Shown: positions 8,773 through 18,104, counted from the first letter of the stretch. The stretch: 64,000 bases of DNA from UBA6055 sp965203755 (GCA_965203755.1 OZ241910.1:2418001-2482000), one strand, 5' to 3'. Numbers and translations: made by a program. Notes: generated by a model from the sequence alone, not told the origin.

Positions 8773-9612
8773 TCAGGTTTCCGTTTCCTGCCGGTGACTG
8801 CGGTTGAGCGCGGTGTCGGCTGCCGCGCCGCGCCCCAGATAGGCTTCGATGACATCTGGGTGGCTTTGAATCGCTTCGGGAAGCCCTTCGGCGATTTTAC
8901 GACCATAGTCCAGTACCGTGATGTGTTCAGAGATGCCCATGACCACGCGCATGTCATGCTCGATAAGGACGACCGTGATGCCCAGTTCGTCGCGCAGGCG
9001 GCGGATAAAGTTAGTTGTTTCGGCAGTTTCGCTGGGGTTCATGCCGGCGGTGGGCTCGTCAAGCAGGATGAGCTTGGGTTTGCTGGCGAGCGCCCGGCCA
9101 ATTTCCAGCCGCCGCTGATCCCCATAGGCAAGGTTCTTGGAAAGCATATCGCCTTTTCCCTCCAGCCCCACAAAACGAAGCAGTTCGCGGCCGCGTTCCT
9201 CGCATTCCAAATCTTCTCGCCGCGTCGAGGGCAAGCCGAGGATCGAGCCCAGCCAGGTGGATTTGAGATGCGGCTCTTCGCCTACCATGATATTTTCGAT
9301 AGCGGTCATATTGTTGAAGAGCCGTATATTTTGAAAGGTGCGCGCGATGCCGGAACGCGTAATCTGGTCGGGGGTTTTGCCATCAATCCGCGCGCCGTCG
9401 AACAGAAGCTGACCCTCGTCGATCTGATAAAACCCGGTGATGCAGTTAAAGAACGTCGTCTTGCCGGCGCCGTTGGGGCCAATGATGCTGGCAATGGCGC
9501 CGCTTGGTATGTGAAAATCAAGGTTATCGACAGCGACCAGACCGCTAAAACGTTTGGTCATGCCATTGGCGACCAGGATATTGTTCTGGGCCCGTTTGTG
9601 TTTTTCTGCCAT
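8773..9612 (-). CDS. livG: branched-chain amino acid ABC transporter ATP-binding protein LivG
   Basis: 279 residues. Walker A is GPNGAGKTTFFN, the variant signature is LAYGDQRRLEIGRAL (YGDQR is usual in LivG) and Walker B is LILLDEPTAGMN. The C-terminal YGRKIAEGLPEAIQSHPDVI segment is characteristic of LivG. It forms the second ATPase of the HAAT-family importer. It lies 12 nt after livM and 1 nt before livF, and is cotranscribed with both. Residues after about 255 form a short lineage-specific tail. Confidence 0.95.
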   Translation of the reverse strand: MAEKHKRAQNNILVANGMTKRFSGLVAVDNLDFHIPSGAIASIIGPNGAGKTTFFNCITGFYQIDEGQLLFDGARIDGKTPDQITRSGIARTFQNIRLFNNMTAIENIMVGEEPHLKSTWLGSILGLPSTRREDLECEERGRELLRFVGLEGKGDMLSKNLAYGDQRRLEIGRALASKPKLILLDEPTAGMNPSETAETTNFIRRLRDELGITVVLIEHDMRVVMGISEHITVLDYGRKIAEGLPEAIQSHPDVIEAYLGRGAAADTALNRSHRQETET

Positions 9613-9624
9613 CGTTCGCTCTCG

Positions 9625-11499
9625 CTAGTCTGCGGCGCCGACTTTCGCTTTTACACCCGATCTCATCTCGTGCGTGATAATATGCGTTGGAATAAGCCCC
9701 TGCGGACGATTGATCATCATCATAATCAGCAAAATGCCGTAAAGCAGAAAGCGGAAGTCGGAAAATTCGCGCAAAAGCTCGGGCATGCCGATAAGCACAA
9801 TCGCGCCTACCACAATGCCCGGGTTGCTGGCGATGCCGCCAACGATGATCAAGCTCAAAACGTTGATCGAAATAAACACAGTGAAGCTGTTCGGGAAGAC
9901 CGTCCCCACTTTGGCGGCGAATATGGCGCCGGCGACGCCGCCGGTCGCCGCGCTTAACGTGAATGCCAGCAGCTTGGCGCGGGAAGTGTCAATCCCCATC
10001 GCCGTGGCGACATCCTCGTCTTCGCGGATCGCCATCCACTGCCGGCCGGCGCGCGAGTTGTTCAGGCGAACGGAAACAAACAAGGTGATTAAACAGGCGA
10101 CCAGCACAATATAATAGAGTTCTTCAGGATTCTTGAGCTCGATGCCGATGAAGTTCGGTTTTGGAATCGCCTGCACACCTTGGGCGCCGCCGATGAGCGG
10201 CTTCAGCCAGTCAGAATTAGCCAGCTTGCCGATGATTTCACCGAAGCCAAGGGTGGCGATGGCCAGATAATCGCCGCGCATTCGCAGCACCGGAACCGCA
10301 AAGATGAAGCCAGCCGACATGGCCGCCAGCAGGGCAATCGGAATCACCATCCAAAAGGTGAAAGTCCCCTTAAAAAGCCCCAGCGGGCCGATGGATGTCA
10401 GAACCGCCAGGATATACGCGCCCACTGCGTAATTGGTCACATAGCCCAAATCAAGCAGGCCTGCCAGACCGATGGCGATGTTGAGACCCAGTCCCATCAG
10501 CACAAACAGGCCAATGGTGACCGCGACATCGCTCAAGGTGCGCCCAATCATCCACGGCAATGCCAGGAGCAGCGCAATCACAATGACTGACCCAAGCGCG
10601 CGCGTCTTTGGATGTTCTGAACCGGCGGCGGCATCGAAGCCAGCGCGTATCCGCTGACCGAATCGCGTCCAGAGCAGCCCGGCCGCGGTACTGATGACAA
10701 ACAGAACCAGCGCCGGAGTCTGCCGGATGGTATTGCGCCGGAAAATCGCGTTCAGCGCATCGCGCTCAAGGTTTTCTTGCAGAACGAGGCGAACCGTTTC
10801 GCCAAAAGCGCCAGCCAGCAGCGTGACTGACAGACCATAAAACAGCGCTTTGCGCGGTGTGGCCGGCAGAATGTAAAAAATAGACCCGGCCAGGCCAGCG
10901 ATGGCTGAAACCAGGCTGAATATGACGATGCCGTTCAAGAGTTCTTTTCGATTGTCAAAGGTGATGACCTCTACCCAATCGCGGTTGATGTTGACCAGAA
11001 CCGAGCGCAAATCCCCTTTAACATCAAAAATCAGCGCCAGTGAACCGGTCACAATCCCGACCAGTACGGCGGTCAGCAGCCAGACACCGAGGCTCCGGTA
11101 GGCATCGCCGCCGCGGCGCTGCATCCGCCAAGCGATATAGCTGGCGGCGATAAATGGCGTCAGCCGCAGTGAGTAATCCAGCAGAAAACGGGACTGCTCC
11201 GAATTAAAGAGCAGCATAATGACGGAGGGCAAAGCCGTTAGCAGGCCGACGATGATTCCGCTGCCGACCACGGCGATGCGGTCGGCGCCGCGGTCATTAA
11301 GCCGCGCCGAGACGGCATAGGCGGTCAAAAAGGGCGCGATGAGCAGAACCAGCTGTCCCAAGGTGATGAAGCGGTCAATGACTTCGCGCTCATGGAAGGC
11401 GGCGACCATGCCGGCGGCGCCGGCGTACAGGACAATCGCGCCAGCCAGCAAGCCCAATGCCAAGACCGTTCGCCAGTTTTGTGATTTGAAATCGTCCAC
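9625..11499 (-). CDS. livM: branched-chain amino acid ABC permease LivM with long membrane N-terminus
   Basis: 624 residues, clearly longer than an ordinary LivM. The C-terminal half is canonical: GLGLNIAIGLAGLLDLGYV, MRGDYLAIATLGFGEI, the EAA-like AIREDEDVATAMGID and IVGGIASNPGIVVGA. The first 310 residues add about eight hydrophobic helices (for example TVLALGLLAGAIVLYAGAAG) separated by polar loops, without recognisable motifs. Long LivM proteins of this kind occur in some lineages, and the role of the extra helices is unknown. It pairs with LivH in the membrane. It lies 12 nt downstream of livH. Confidence 0.92.
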   Translation of the reverse strand: MDDFKSQNWRTVLALGLLAGAIVLYAGAAGMVAAFHEREVIDRFITLGQLVLLIAPFLTAYAVSARLNDRGADRIAVVGSGIIVGLLTALPSVIMLLFNSEQSRFLLDYSLRLTPFIAASYIAWRMQRRGGDAYRSLGVWLLTAVLVGIVTGSLALIFDVKGDLRSVLVNINRDWVEVITFDNRKELLNGIVIFSLVSAIAGLAGSIFYILPATPRKALFYGLSVTLLAGAFGETVRLVLQENLERDALNAIFRRNTIRQTPALVLFVISTAAGLLWTRFGQRIRAGFDAAAGSEHPKTRALGSVIVIALLLALPWMIGRTLSDVAVTIGLFVLMGLGLNIAIGLAGLLDLGYVTNYAVGAYILAVLTSIGPLGLFKGTFTFWMVIPIALLAAMSAGFIFAVPVLRMRGDYLAIATLGFGEIIGKLANSDWLKPLIGGAQGVQAIPKPNFIGIELKNPEELYYIVLVACLITLFVSVRLNNSRAGRQWMAIREDEDVATAMGIDTSRAKLLAFTLSAATGGVAGAIFAAKVGTVFPNSFTVFISINVLSLIIVGGIASNPGIVVGAIVLIGMPELLREFSDFRFLLYGILLIMMMINRPQGLIPTHIITHEMRSGVKAKVGAAD

Positions 11500-11510
11500 G
11501 GCGCGCTCCC

Positions 11511-12575
11511 CTAAGCCTTTTTCTCGGAAAGACGTTCACCCAAGATACCCTGTGGACGAAAGATCAGCACCAAAACCAGCATGGTGAAGGCGATTACATC
11601 TTTCAGTTGATTCGCGCCGGGGATGCCAAGCCCAGCCAGCACGAGGTTTGGCCCAATGGCTTCAATAACGCCCAGGAACAGCCCGCCGAGCATGGCGCCG
11701 GGGATATTGCCGATGCCGCCAAGGACCGCCGCCGTAAAGGCTTTGATGCCGGGGATGAAACCCATAAAGAAGTTGACGCCTTGCGGCCGAAAGAGACCGT
11801 TAATGACCCCGGCTGAACCGGCCAGAAAACCGCCGACGCCAAAGGTGAACAAGATCACCCAATCAATGTCGATGCCCATCAGTTTGGCGACTTCCTTGTT
11901 TTCCGACACCGCGCGCATGGCTTTGCCGATGCGGGTGCGCTCCACCAGCCAGTAAAGCCCAAGCATAAGCGCCAAAGCCGAAAAAAAGACAAACATCTGC
12001 ACAATCGGTATGCTGATGGCGCCGATTTGAAGCGCCCCCTGCAAAGCCTTGACCTGTGGATAGGCTTTGAAGCCGGAGCCGTAGAGGCCGCGGAAGGTGT
12101 ACTGAAGGAAAAAGGATGCGCCGATGGCGGTAATCAAGGGGACGAGCCGCGGGCTGCCGCGCAGAGGACGATAGGCGATGCGCTCCAGCAGGATGGCGAC
12201 CGTCATGGATATCAGCCCGGCGAACATAATCATCAGGATGATGGACAAAAAGGGCGATTCGTTGAGAAAGCCAGTGCGGTTCAGCGCTTCGGCCAGGAAT
12301 ACGGTCGAGAATGCGCCGGCCATAAACACTTCACCATGGGCGAAGTTAATCATCAGCAAAATGCCATAGACCAAGGTATAGCCCAAGGCGATCAGGGCAT
12401 AAATGCTGCCTTGCGACAACCCGGCGATGAAGAGGTTGACCCATTGCGCGACTGTGATGCGCCCGGAAGAAAGCGTATTCCACGAGCCGACCAGTATCAG
12501 AACGACAATGACAATACGCAGCAGGTCGATGATGAAGTCAACCCACGAAAAACCTTCTGACCTCCAGCGAAACAT
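11511..12575 (-). CDS. livH: branched-chain amino acid ABC permease LivH
   Basis: 354-residue polytopic permease. It begins with an N-terminal helix (VDFIIDLLRIVIVVLILVGS) absent from short LivH proteins. The classic LivH core follows: GLSQGSIYALIALGYTLVYG, MINFAHGEVFMAGAF and AMRAVSENKEVAKLMGID. A GGIGNIPGAMLGGLFLGVIE motif lies near the C-terminus. The domain forms half of the translocation pore. It starts 49 nt after the livK stop at 12625 and continues into livM. Upstream in the same direction are the three binding-protein genes. Confidence 0.95.
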   Translation of the reverse strand: MFRWRSEGFSWVDFIIDLLRIVIVVLILVGSWNTLSSGRITVAQWVNLFIAGLSQGSIYALIALGYTLVYGILLMINFAHGEVFMAGAFSTVFLAEALNRTGFLNESPFLSIILMIMFAGLISMTVAILLERIAYRPLRGSPRLVPLITAIGASFFLQYTFRGLYGSGFKAYPQVKALQGALQIGAISIPIVQMFVFFSALALMLGLYWLVERTRIGKAMRAVSENKEVAKLMGIDIDWVILFTFGVGGFLAGSAGVINGLFRPQGVNFFMGFIPGIKAFTAAVLGGIGNIPGAMLGGLFLGVIEAIGPNLVLAGLGIPGANQLKDVIAFTMLVLVLIFRPQGILGERLSEKKA

Positions 12576-12624
12576 AAGTCAAACCGTTTTCTGTTATCTG
12601 TATCAACGCGGCGCAAGGCGGCGG

Positions 12625-13887
12625 CTAATCGGAAGCCGCCGAGAAATCCCAGTCCACCGTTGGCGGCGGCCAGGCATCGTCATAGACTTCGGCTTCGGTG
12701 ATTTGGAATATGGCCAAGGCCGTGCCGGTGGCGCAGTCGCCGGCGTATGGCGATTCATCCTGGCAGGTGAGTCGGCCGGTCAGCCCGGGATAATTTTCAA
12801 CGGCGGCAATGGCATCGCGCAGCGCTTGGCGGCCGATGGTTATGCTGCCGTCGTCATGCGCTTCGGCAACGGTTTCGACGGCGTCCAGCAGTATATTCAC
12901 GGCGTCATAGGCATGGGCATGATAGCCGCCCGGCGGCGTGCCGCCGATTTCGTCATCCCAAGTCAGCAAAAACTGTTCATAAGCCTCGCCGCTGACCAAG
13001 GGACCCGACAGATAGATGCCAATGGCGGCGTCGCCGGTGTTTTCGGGAAAGGCGTCGACAAAGTTGGCGGCGGCCGTCATCATCACGACTTCTTCAAGGC
13101 CGGGGATATGCGGCAGCTGCGCGGCGAGAAAGTTGGATTCAGGCTCAAAGAGCGGGAAGTAGACGATGTCCGGCTCGCTGGCGGCGATTTCGGTCAGGAT
13201 GGCGGTCATGTCGGTATCCCCTTTGTTGACCGCGCCTTCAAAGACCACCTCGCCGCCCAGTTCGGCAAAGGTATCCGCCATGACCCTGACCGCGCCTTCG
13301 GTATAGGGGTCGCCGTCGTGGACGGTGGCCAATGCGCCGGCTTGCAGCGCTTGGACGGCGAATTGGGCTGACAGGGTGCCCAGGAAGAGATCGTTATGGC
13401 TGGTGCGGAAGTAGCCGGGCAGGTGCGCGCCGCCGCCGTCAATATCGTCATTGGTCAAGCTGGGGGATGTGTTTGACGGGGCAATCATCAGCATACCGGC
13501 ATCGCTAACGATTGGCAGGGCGCCTTGGGCGGCGCCGGAACAGCTGGTGCCAATGATGCCGACAATCGTTTCGTCGGCTGTGAGTCGCTGGGCGGCCGCT
13601 TGGCCGCCTTCTGCCGAACAAAGGCTGTCTTCCACCACCAGTTCAAGATCGCGCCCAAGGAGCGTTTCACCGCGGGCGAGCAGCGCGAGTTCAATGCCGC
13701 CTTGGGAATCTTGTCCAAGGAAGGACACCGCGCCGGAGACGGTCAGCATGGCGCCGACGGCAATCGGATCATCCGGACCGACTTCGACGCAGCCCAGCGC
13801 GTCATCGCAGTGACCGTCTCCAAGCGCCGGCCTGCTGAATGCAGTCAGCAGGCTCAACAAAGTCAGTATCAAAATCAAAGGTTTCAT
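12625..13887 (-). CDS. periplasmic amino-acid binding protein LivK-like, copy 1
   Basis: 420 residues, type I periplasmic binding fold (Peripla_BP_6). The cleavable signal peptide ends near ALG|DGHC. There is no lipobox, so it is a soluble or otherwise retained secreted protein. The mature N-terminus carries DGHCDDALGCVEVG, a Cys pair shared with the two neighbouring copies. The next segment, DPIAVGAMLTVSGAVSFLGQ, is the family's ligand-lobe entry, and GIIGTSCSGAAQGALPI the hinge region. It is the copy nearest livH and separated from copy 2 by a terminator-like hairpin. Ligand specificity is unknown; branched-chain amino acids, amides or urea are all possible. Confidence 0.9.
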   Translation of the reverse strand: MKPLILILTLLSLLTAFSRPALGDGHCDDALGCVEVGPDDPIAVGAMLTVSGAVSFLGQDSQGGIELALLARGETLLGRDLELVVEDSLCSAEGGQAAAQRLTADETIVGIIGTSCSGAAQGALPIVSDAGMLMIAPSNTSPSLTNDDIDGGGAHLPGYFRTSHNDLFLGTLSAQFAVQALQAGALATVHDGDPYTEGAVRVMADTFAELGGEVVFEGAVNKGDTDMTAILTEIAASEPDIVYFPLFEPESNFLAAQLPHIPGLEEVVMMTAAANFVDAFPENTGDAAIGIYLSGPLVSGEAYEQFLLTWDDEIGGTPPGGYHAHAYDAVNILLDAVETVAEAHDDGSITIGRQALRDAIAAVENYPGLTGRLTCQDESPYAGDCATGTALAIFQITEAEVYDDAWPPPTVDWDFSAASD

Positions 13888-13941
13888 GGCTTGGCAATTT
13901 CCTTCCCGGTGGACACAGTCTAGCGGCTGGTGAAAGCATTC

Positions 13942-13978
13942 AAAAACAAGCCAGAGCGAACGTACTCTCTGGCTTGTT
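13942..13978 (-). terminator. intrinsic terminator/attenuator between binding-protein copies 2 and 1
   Basis: A perfect 12-bp stem (AACAAGCCAGAG at 13945-13956 with CTCTGGCTTGTT at 13967-13978) has a 10-nt loop. In minus-strand orientation it is followed by a T-rich tail. It lies in the intergenic space after livK copy 2. It could lower read-through so that binding protein is made in excess over the permease and ATPases. Confidence 0.75.
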
Positions 13979-14015
13979 CAATCAAACTCAACTGCATGGC
14001 AGCGGCAATGAATGT

Positions 14016-15281
14016 TTATTCATCCGCCATCTCATCGCCCATCAGCGACCAGACCACGGGCGGCGGCCATTCTCCGGCGACCTGTGCTTCGGTGACTCCA
14101 AAGACAGCTAGCGCGGTGCCGGTGGCGCAGTCGCCGGCGTATGGCGATTCATCCTGGCAGGTTAGGGTGCCGGTCAGGCCGACATAGCCTTCGACGGCGG
14201 CCATGGCATCGCGCAATGCCTGCCGGCCGATGGTGATGCTGCCGTCGTCCTGCTCTTCGGCCACGGCTTCGACGGCGTCCATGATCAGATTGGCGGCGTC
14301 ATAGGCATGGGCATGGAAGCCGCTGGGCGGCGCGCCGCCAAGCTCTTCTTCCCAAGTGGCTAAGAACTGGTCATAAGCCTCGCCGGTGATCGATGGACCG
14401 GTGATGTAGACACCTATCGAGCCTTCGCCTGAATTGGGAGCGAAGTCGGGGGTAAAGCTGCCATCGGAGGTCATCATGGTCGCCTCTCCCAGCCCGGGCG
14501 TGTTCACCAGCTGCGAAACGATGAACTCGGATTCGGGGACGAAGACCGGGAAGTAGACGATATCGGGGTTGCTGGCGGCGATTTCAGTCAAAATCGCGCT
14601 CATGTCAGTATCGCCTTTGTTGACTGCCCCTTGGAAGACCACCTCGCCGCCCATTTCGGCGAAGGTATCGGCCATGACGTTTGCCAAGCCTTCGGTGTAG
14701 GGGTCGCCGTCGTGGACGGTTGCCAAGGTACTGGCTTCAAGGGCTTCAACCGCGAACTGCGCTGCCATAGCGCCTTGGAAGAGGTCGTTGTGCGCGGTGC
14801 GGAAATAGCCGGGCTGGTACGTGCCGCCGGCGTCTGAATCGTCGTTGGTCAGGCTTGGTGATGTATTCGATGCCGAAACCATGAGCATGCCGGCGTCGCT
14901 GACAATCGGCAGCGCGCCTTGGGCGGCGCCGGAACAGGTTGTGCCGATGATGCCGACAATGCTCTCGTCGGCCGCCATGCGCTGCGCCGCCGTTTGGCCG
15001 CCTTCAGCCGAACACAAGCTGTCCTCGACCACCAGTTCGATTTGGCGTCCCAGCAGCATCTGATCGCGGGCGATAATGGCAAGCTCAATGCCGCCGTGCG
15101 AATCTTCGCCATAGGCAGCCGCCGGGCCGGACATCGCCAGCATAGCGCCGACGGCGATGGTATCGTCGGCGCCGACTTCAACACAGCCCAGTTCGTCCAT
15201 GCAGTGCCCGTCGGCGAAGGCCGGGATGCTGAATGCGACCAGAAGGGCTAATACGGTGAGTACAAACAACAGTCGTTTCAT
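14016..15281 (-). CDS. periplasmic amino-acid binding protein LivK-like, copy 2
   Basis: 421 residues and close paralog of the flanking copies. The signal peptide opens MKRLLFVLTVLALLVAFSIP and ends near FADGHC. The mature region starts with the shared DGHCMDELGCVEVGADD block, then IAVGAMLAMSGPAAAYGEDS, which differs in the ligand-facing loop from copies 1 and 3. The second lobe has SIGVYITGPSITGEAYDQFL. It is framed by its own TATAAT-containing inverted-repeat region upstream and a strong terminator downstream, so it may be an independently regulated unit inside the liv cluster. Confidence 0.9.
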   Translation of the reverse strand: MKRLLFVLTVLALLVAFSIPAFADGHCMDELGCVEVGADDTIAVGAMLAMSGPAAAYGEDSHGGIELAIIARDQMLLGRQIELVVEDSLCSAEGGQTAAQRMAADESIVGIIGTTCSGAAQGALPIVSDAGMLMVSASNTSPSLTNDDSDAGGTYQPGYFRTAHNDLFQGAMAAQFAVEALEASTLATVHDGDPYTEGLANVMADTFAEMGGEVVFQGAVNKGDTDMSAILTEIAASNPDIVYFPVFVPESEFIVSQLVNTPGLGEATMMTSDGSFTPDFAPNSGEGSIGVYITGPSITGEAYDQFLATWEEELGGAPPSGFHAHAYDAANLIMDAVEAVAEEQDDGSITIGRQALRDAMAAVEGYVGLTGTLTCQDESPYAGDCATGTALAVFGVTEAQVAGEWPPPVVWSLMGDEMADE

Positions 15282-15323
15282 AGCGTAAACTTCTCCTCAT
15301 TAACTAACTGAATCAGTGCTGTC

Positions 15324-15389
15324 ATGCAGAATGAACAGCCAACGTTGATTATACCCTGCAATTTCTGTTTTTGCATATTCATTCTGCAT
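15324..15389 (-). promoter_or_regulatory. inverted repeat flanking a TATAAT box upstream of livK copy 2
   Basis: ATGCAGAATGAA (15324-15335) and its exact complement TTCATTCTGCAT (15378-15389) form a 12-bp inverted repeat with 42 nt between the arms. Between them, on the minus strand, lies a consensus -10 TATAAT at 15353-15348. No good -35 is seen. The layout suggests a paired operator around a promoter, or a long hairpin in the leader of livK copy 2. Confidence 0.5.
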
Positions 15390-15417
15390 AATTTCTTAGG
15401 TCGGTGCGGCGCTCTTC

Positions 15418-16683
15418 TTATCTGTCCATCGTTACCATAGACAGATTCCAGACAGTCGGCGGCGGCCAAAGATCGCCATCAACGACCGCTTCGGTGACCT
15501 CAAAGATCGCCAGCCCGGTATTGCTGGCGCAGTCGCCGGCAAACGGCGATTCATCCTGACAGGTCAGTATGCCGGTCAGGCCCTCGTAATCCTCGACGGC
15601 GGCGATGGCGTCGCGCAGCGCTTGACGGCCGATGATCAGGCTGCCATCTTCAGCTTCTTCGGCAACCGCTTCGACGGCATCCAGCAGCAGGTTGGTGGCA
15701 TCATAGGCATGGGCATGGAAGCCGCTTGGCGGCGTGCCGCCGATTTCATCTTCCCAAGTGTCCAGGAATGCTTCATAGGCATCACCGGTGATAAAGGGCC
15801 CCGAAATATAGACGCCGACGGCCGCCGCGCCTGTATTTTGGGGGAAGGTCGCCACCAGGCTGGCGTCACCGGTCATCATCATGCTGTCTTCCAGCCCGGG
15901 GATGTTGATCAGCTGGGCAGCCAGGAACTCGGATTCGGGCGGGAACAGCGGGAAGAAAACCACATCGGGGCTTGTCGCCGCCACTTCGGTCAGGATGGCG
16001 GTCATATCAGTGTCGCCCTTGCTGACCGCCCCGCGGAAGACCACGTCGCCGCCCATTTCGGCGAAGGTATCCGCCATGATAGCGACCAGGTTTTCGGTAT
16101 AGGAATCGCCGTCATGGATGGTTGCCAGGGTTTTGGCCTGCAGGACTCGAAAGGCGAATTGTCCGGTCATGGCGCCTTGAAAGATATCGTTGGGAATGAC
16201 GCGGAAGTAACCGGGTCGGTGCACGCCGCCGGCTTCCGTGTCGTCGCTGGTCAGGCTTGGGGATGTGTTGGTTGAGGAAATGGTCAGCAGGCCGGCGTCG
16301 CTGATAATCGGCAGCGCGCCTTGAGCCGAACTGGAACAGCCAGGACCAATGATGCCAAGAATCGTTTCGTCGGCTGTGATGCGCTGGGCAGCGGCCTGGC
16401 CGCCTTCTGACGAGCAAAGGTCGTCTTCGACCACCAATTCAATACCGCGCCCAAGCGCCGTGCCGCCGCGGGCGAGAATCGCTAGCTCAACGCCGCCTTG
16501 AGAATCTTCGCCAAAGAAGGAAATCGCGCCGGAGATGGGAAGCATGGCGGCAATCACAATCGGGTCATCCGCGCCCACTTCAACGCAGCCCAGTTCGTCC
16601 ATGCAGTGTCCATCGGCGAACGCGGGAACGCTGAACGCGCCCGGCAGACTCAACAGGGTTAGCATCAACAGCAACCGTTTCAT
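15418..16683 (-). CDS. periplasmic amino-acid binding protein LivK-like, copy 3
   Basis: 421 residues, first gene of the leftward liv cluster. The signal peptide starts MKRLLLMLTLLSLPGAFSVP, with cleavage near FADGHC. The mature protein has the shared DGHCMDELGCVEVGADD start, DPIVIAAMLPISGAISFFGE, and GIIGPGCSSSAQGALPI, where the other copies have GT in place of GP. These changes sit in the ligand-binding cleft of the family, so the three copies probably bind different ligands while sharing one LivHMGF core. The intergenic region to copy 2 is 136 nt and carries a candidate promoter. Confidence 0.9.
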   Translation of the reverse strand: MKRLLLMLTLLSLPGAFSVPAFADGHCMDELGCVEVGADDPIVIAAMLPISGAISFFGEDSQGGVELAILARGGTALGRGIELVVEDDLCSSEGGQAAAQRITADETILGIIGPGCSSSAQGALPIISDAGLLTISSTNTSPSLTSDDTEAGGVHRPGYFRVIPNDIFQGAMTGQFAFRVLQAKTLATIHDGDSYTENLVAIMADTFAEMGGDVVFRGAVSKGDTDMTAILTEVAATSPDVVFFPLFPPESEFLAAQLINIPGLEDSMMMTGDASLVATFPQNTGAAAVGVYISGPFITGDAYEAFLDTWEDEIGGTPPSGFHAHAYDATNLLLDAVEAVAEEAEDGSLIIGRQALRDAIAAVEDYEGLTGILTCQDESPFAGDCASNTGLAIFEVTEAVVDGDLWPPPTVWNLSMVTMDR

Positions 16684-16823
16684 AACCTAAACATCTCCCA
16701 TTTACTAAATTGACATCATCAAGCGGATTTTACAATCCAACTTCAGTATATATGATAGGTTCGTTCAGAACAAGTGCATTTGAAAGCTGCATTCAATTTA
16801 GACGCGACGATGTGTCAGCCGAT

Positions 16824-16850
16824 TTGAATTCGCCGGCTTTGCTGTACAAT
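16824..16850 (+). promoter_or_regulatory. candidate promoter for CgeB-like glycosyltransferase
   Basis: TTGAAT (16824-16829), a 15-nt spacer and TACAAT (16845-16850) lie 47 nt before the ATG at 16898. The -10 matches consensus at five of six positions, but the spacer is short. Confidence 0.4.
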
Positions 16851-16897
16851 GGCGCCGAGCGGGTTTCCCATGTTTTTGTTCGTCAGGAAGAACAGCT

Positions 16898-18100
16898 ATG
16901 AAGCTGCTTGCTGTGGTATCTTCACTTGACTTGACCCAGGCATTTAGCGCAACGCCGGCATGGTGGCAACTGTTGAAAGGATTATATGAAATTGGCGTGG
17001 ATATCATCGCGGCGCCTTACCAGGGGCCGGCGATAGAAAGCCTCTGGTGGCGCGCCGAACGCAATCCCGCCCATTGGCAGGGCGATGCCTTCAAATCCCT
17101 GCGCGATATCGTCCGCGGCGCGGCGCCGGCCAAACCGACGCCGATGGACAATCCGCCGCCGAATCACATCGAAAAGCCTGATTCATGGTCAGACAAGGCG
17201 CTGCGAAGCATGGCGCAAACCCTGGTCGCCCCGCTTTGGCGCCGTCATCTCGAACGCATCCTGCTCCATGACCCCGACGTCGATGCCATCTTGTTCCTGA
17301 CCGTTCCCCTGAATCACCTCAAGGGCGTGCCAAGATACATCTCGGAGAAATATGACAAGCCGGTCTTCTACTTTGATGGCGATGTTCCCGCCAGCTTGCC
17401 GAATATGCCGGGTTTCGCATCCGGTTTCCGCGGCTATCAAGGGGCGGATGTGTCCGAATACACCGCCTTTATCAGCAACAGCAAGGGCGGCGAGGCGCTG
17501 CTGCGGCGGCTGGGCATCGAGAATGTGCATACCGTCTGGTATGGCGCTGACCCCGATGTCTTCAGCCCGGCGCCGGCGCCGGCGCAGGATATTGATGTGC
17601 TGTTTTATGGTCATGGACGCGAATATCGTTCTGATTGGATTGACAGGATGGTCGCGATTCCGTCGCGCCGCCTTTCCGCCAGCCGATTCGCTGTCCGCGG
17701 CGCGCATTTGGGCGATATCGGCGATGCCGACCGGCTGCCCTACCTAAGTTTTAGCAAGCTGCGCGAATATGCCTGCCGCAGCAAAATCAACCTGTGCATC
17801 ACCCGCGGGGCGCATGCCAACGTGCACGGCTCTTCGTCGTCGCGCCCCTTTGAGCTAAGCGCGATGGCGGCCTGCATCGTCGCCAATCCATACAAGGGGC
17901 TGGAAGAATGGTTTGAACCCGAAAAAGAGATCATCATAGTGCAGTCGGCTGCTGAAGCCATTGAGCGCTATACATTCCTGCTCGCCCATGACAGCCAGCG
18001 TCAATCCATCGGCAATGCCGCCCGAAACCGCGTCCTCAAACAGCATACTTTCCGGCACCGCGCCCGCGACCTGGCTGGCATCATCCAGCAGTATATTTAG
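16898..18100 (+). CDS. CgeB-like glycosyltransferase (GT-B fold)
   Basis: 400 residues. The C-terminal half resembles the Glyco_trans_1_2 domain found in spore-protein CgeB relatives: DVLFYGHGREYRSDWIDRM, LREYACRSKINLCITRGAH and SSSRPFELSAMAACIVANP, then EWFEPEKEIIIVQSAAEAI for the sugar-nucleotide site. The N-terminal half has HDPDVDAILFLTVPL and KPVFYFDGDVP, typical of the acceptor lobe in this group. It likely transfers a sugar in the cytoplasm to a glycan or protein. It stands alone, divergent from the liv cluster. The ATG follows AGGAAGAACAGCT, a fair ribosome site. Confidence 0.72.
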   Translation: MKLLAVVSSLDLTQAFSATPAWWQLLKGLYEIGVDIIAAPYQGPAIESLWWRAERNPAHWQGDAFKSLRDIVRGAAPAKPTPMDNPPPNHIEKPDSWSDKALRSMAQTLVAPLWRRHLERILLHDPDVDAILFLTVPLNHLKGVPRYISEKYDKPVFYFDGDVPASLPNMPGFASGFRGYQGADVSEYTAFISNSKGGEALLRRLGIENVHTVWYGADPDVFSPAPAPAQDIDVLFYGHGREYRSDWIDRMVAIPSRRLSASRFAVRGAHLGDIGDADRLPYLSFSKLREYACRSKINLCITRGAHANVHGSSSSRPFELSAMAACIVANPYKGLEEWFEPEKEIIIVQSAAEAIERYTFLLAHDSQRQSIGNAARNRVLKQHTFRHRARDLAGIIQQYI

Positions 18101-18104
18101 CCGC

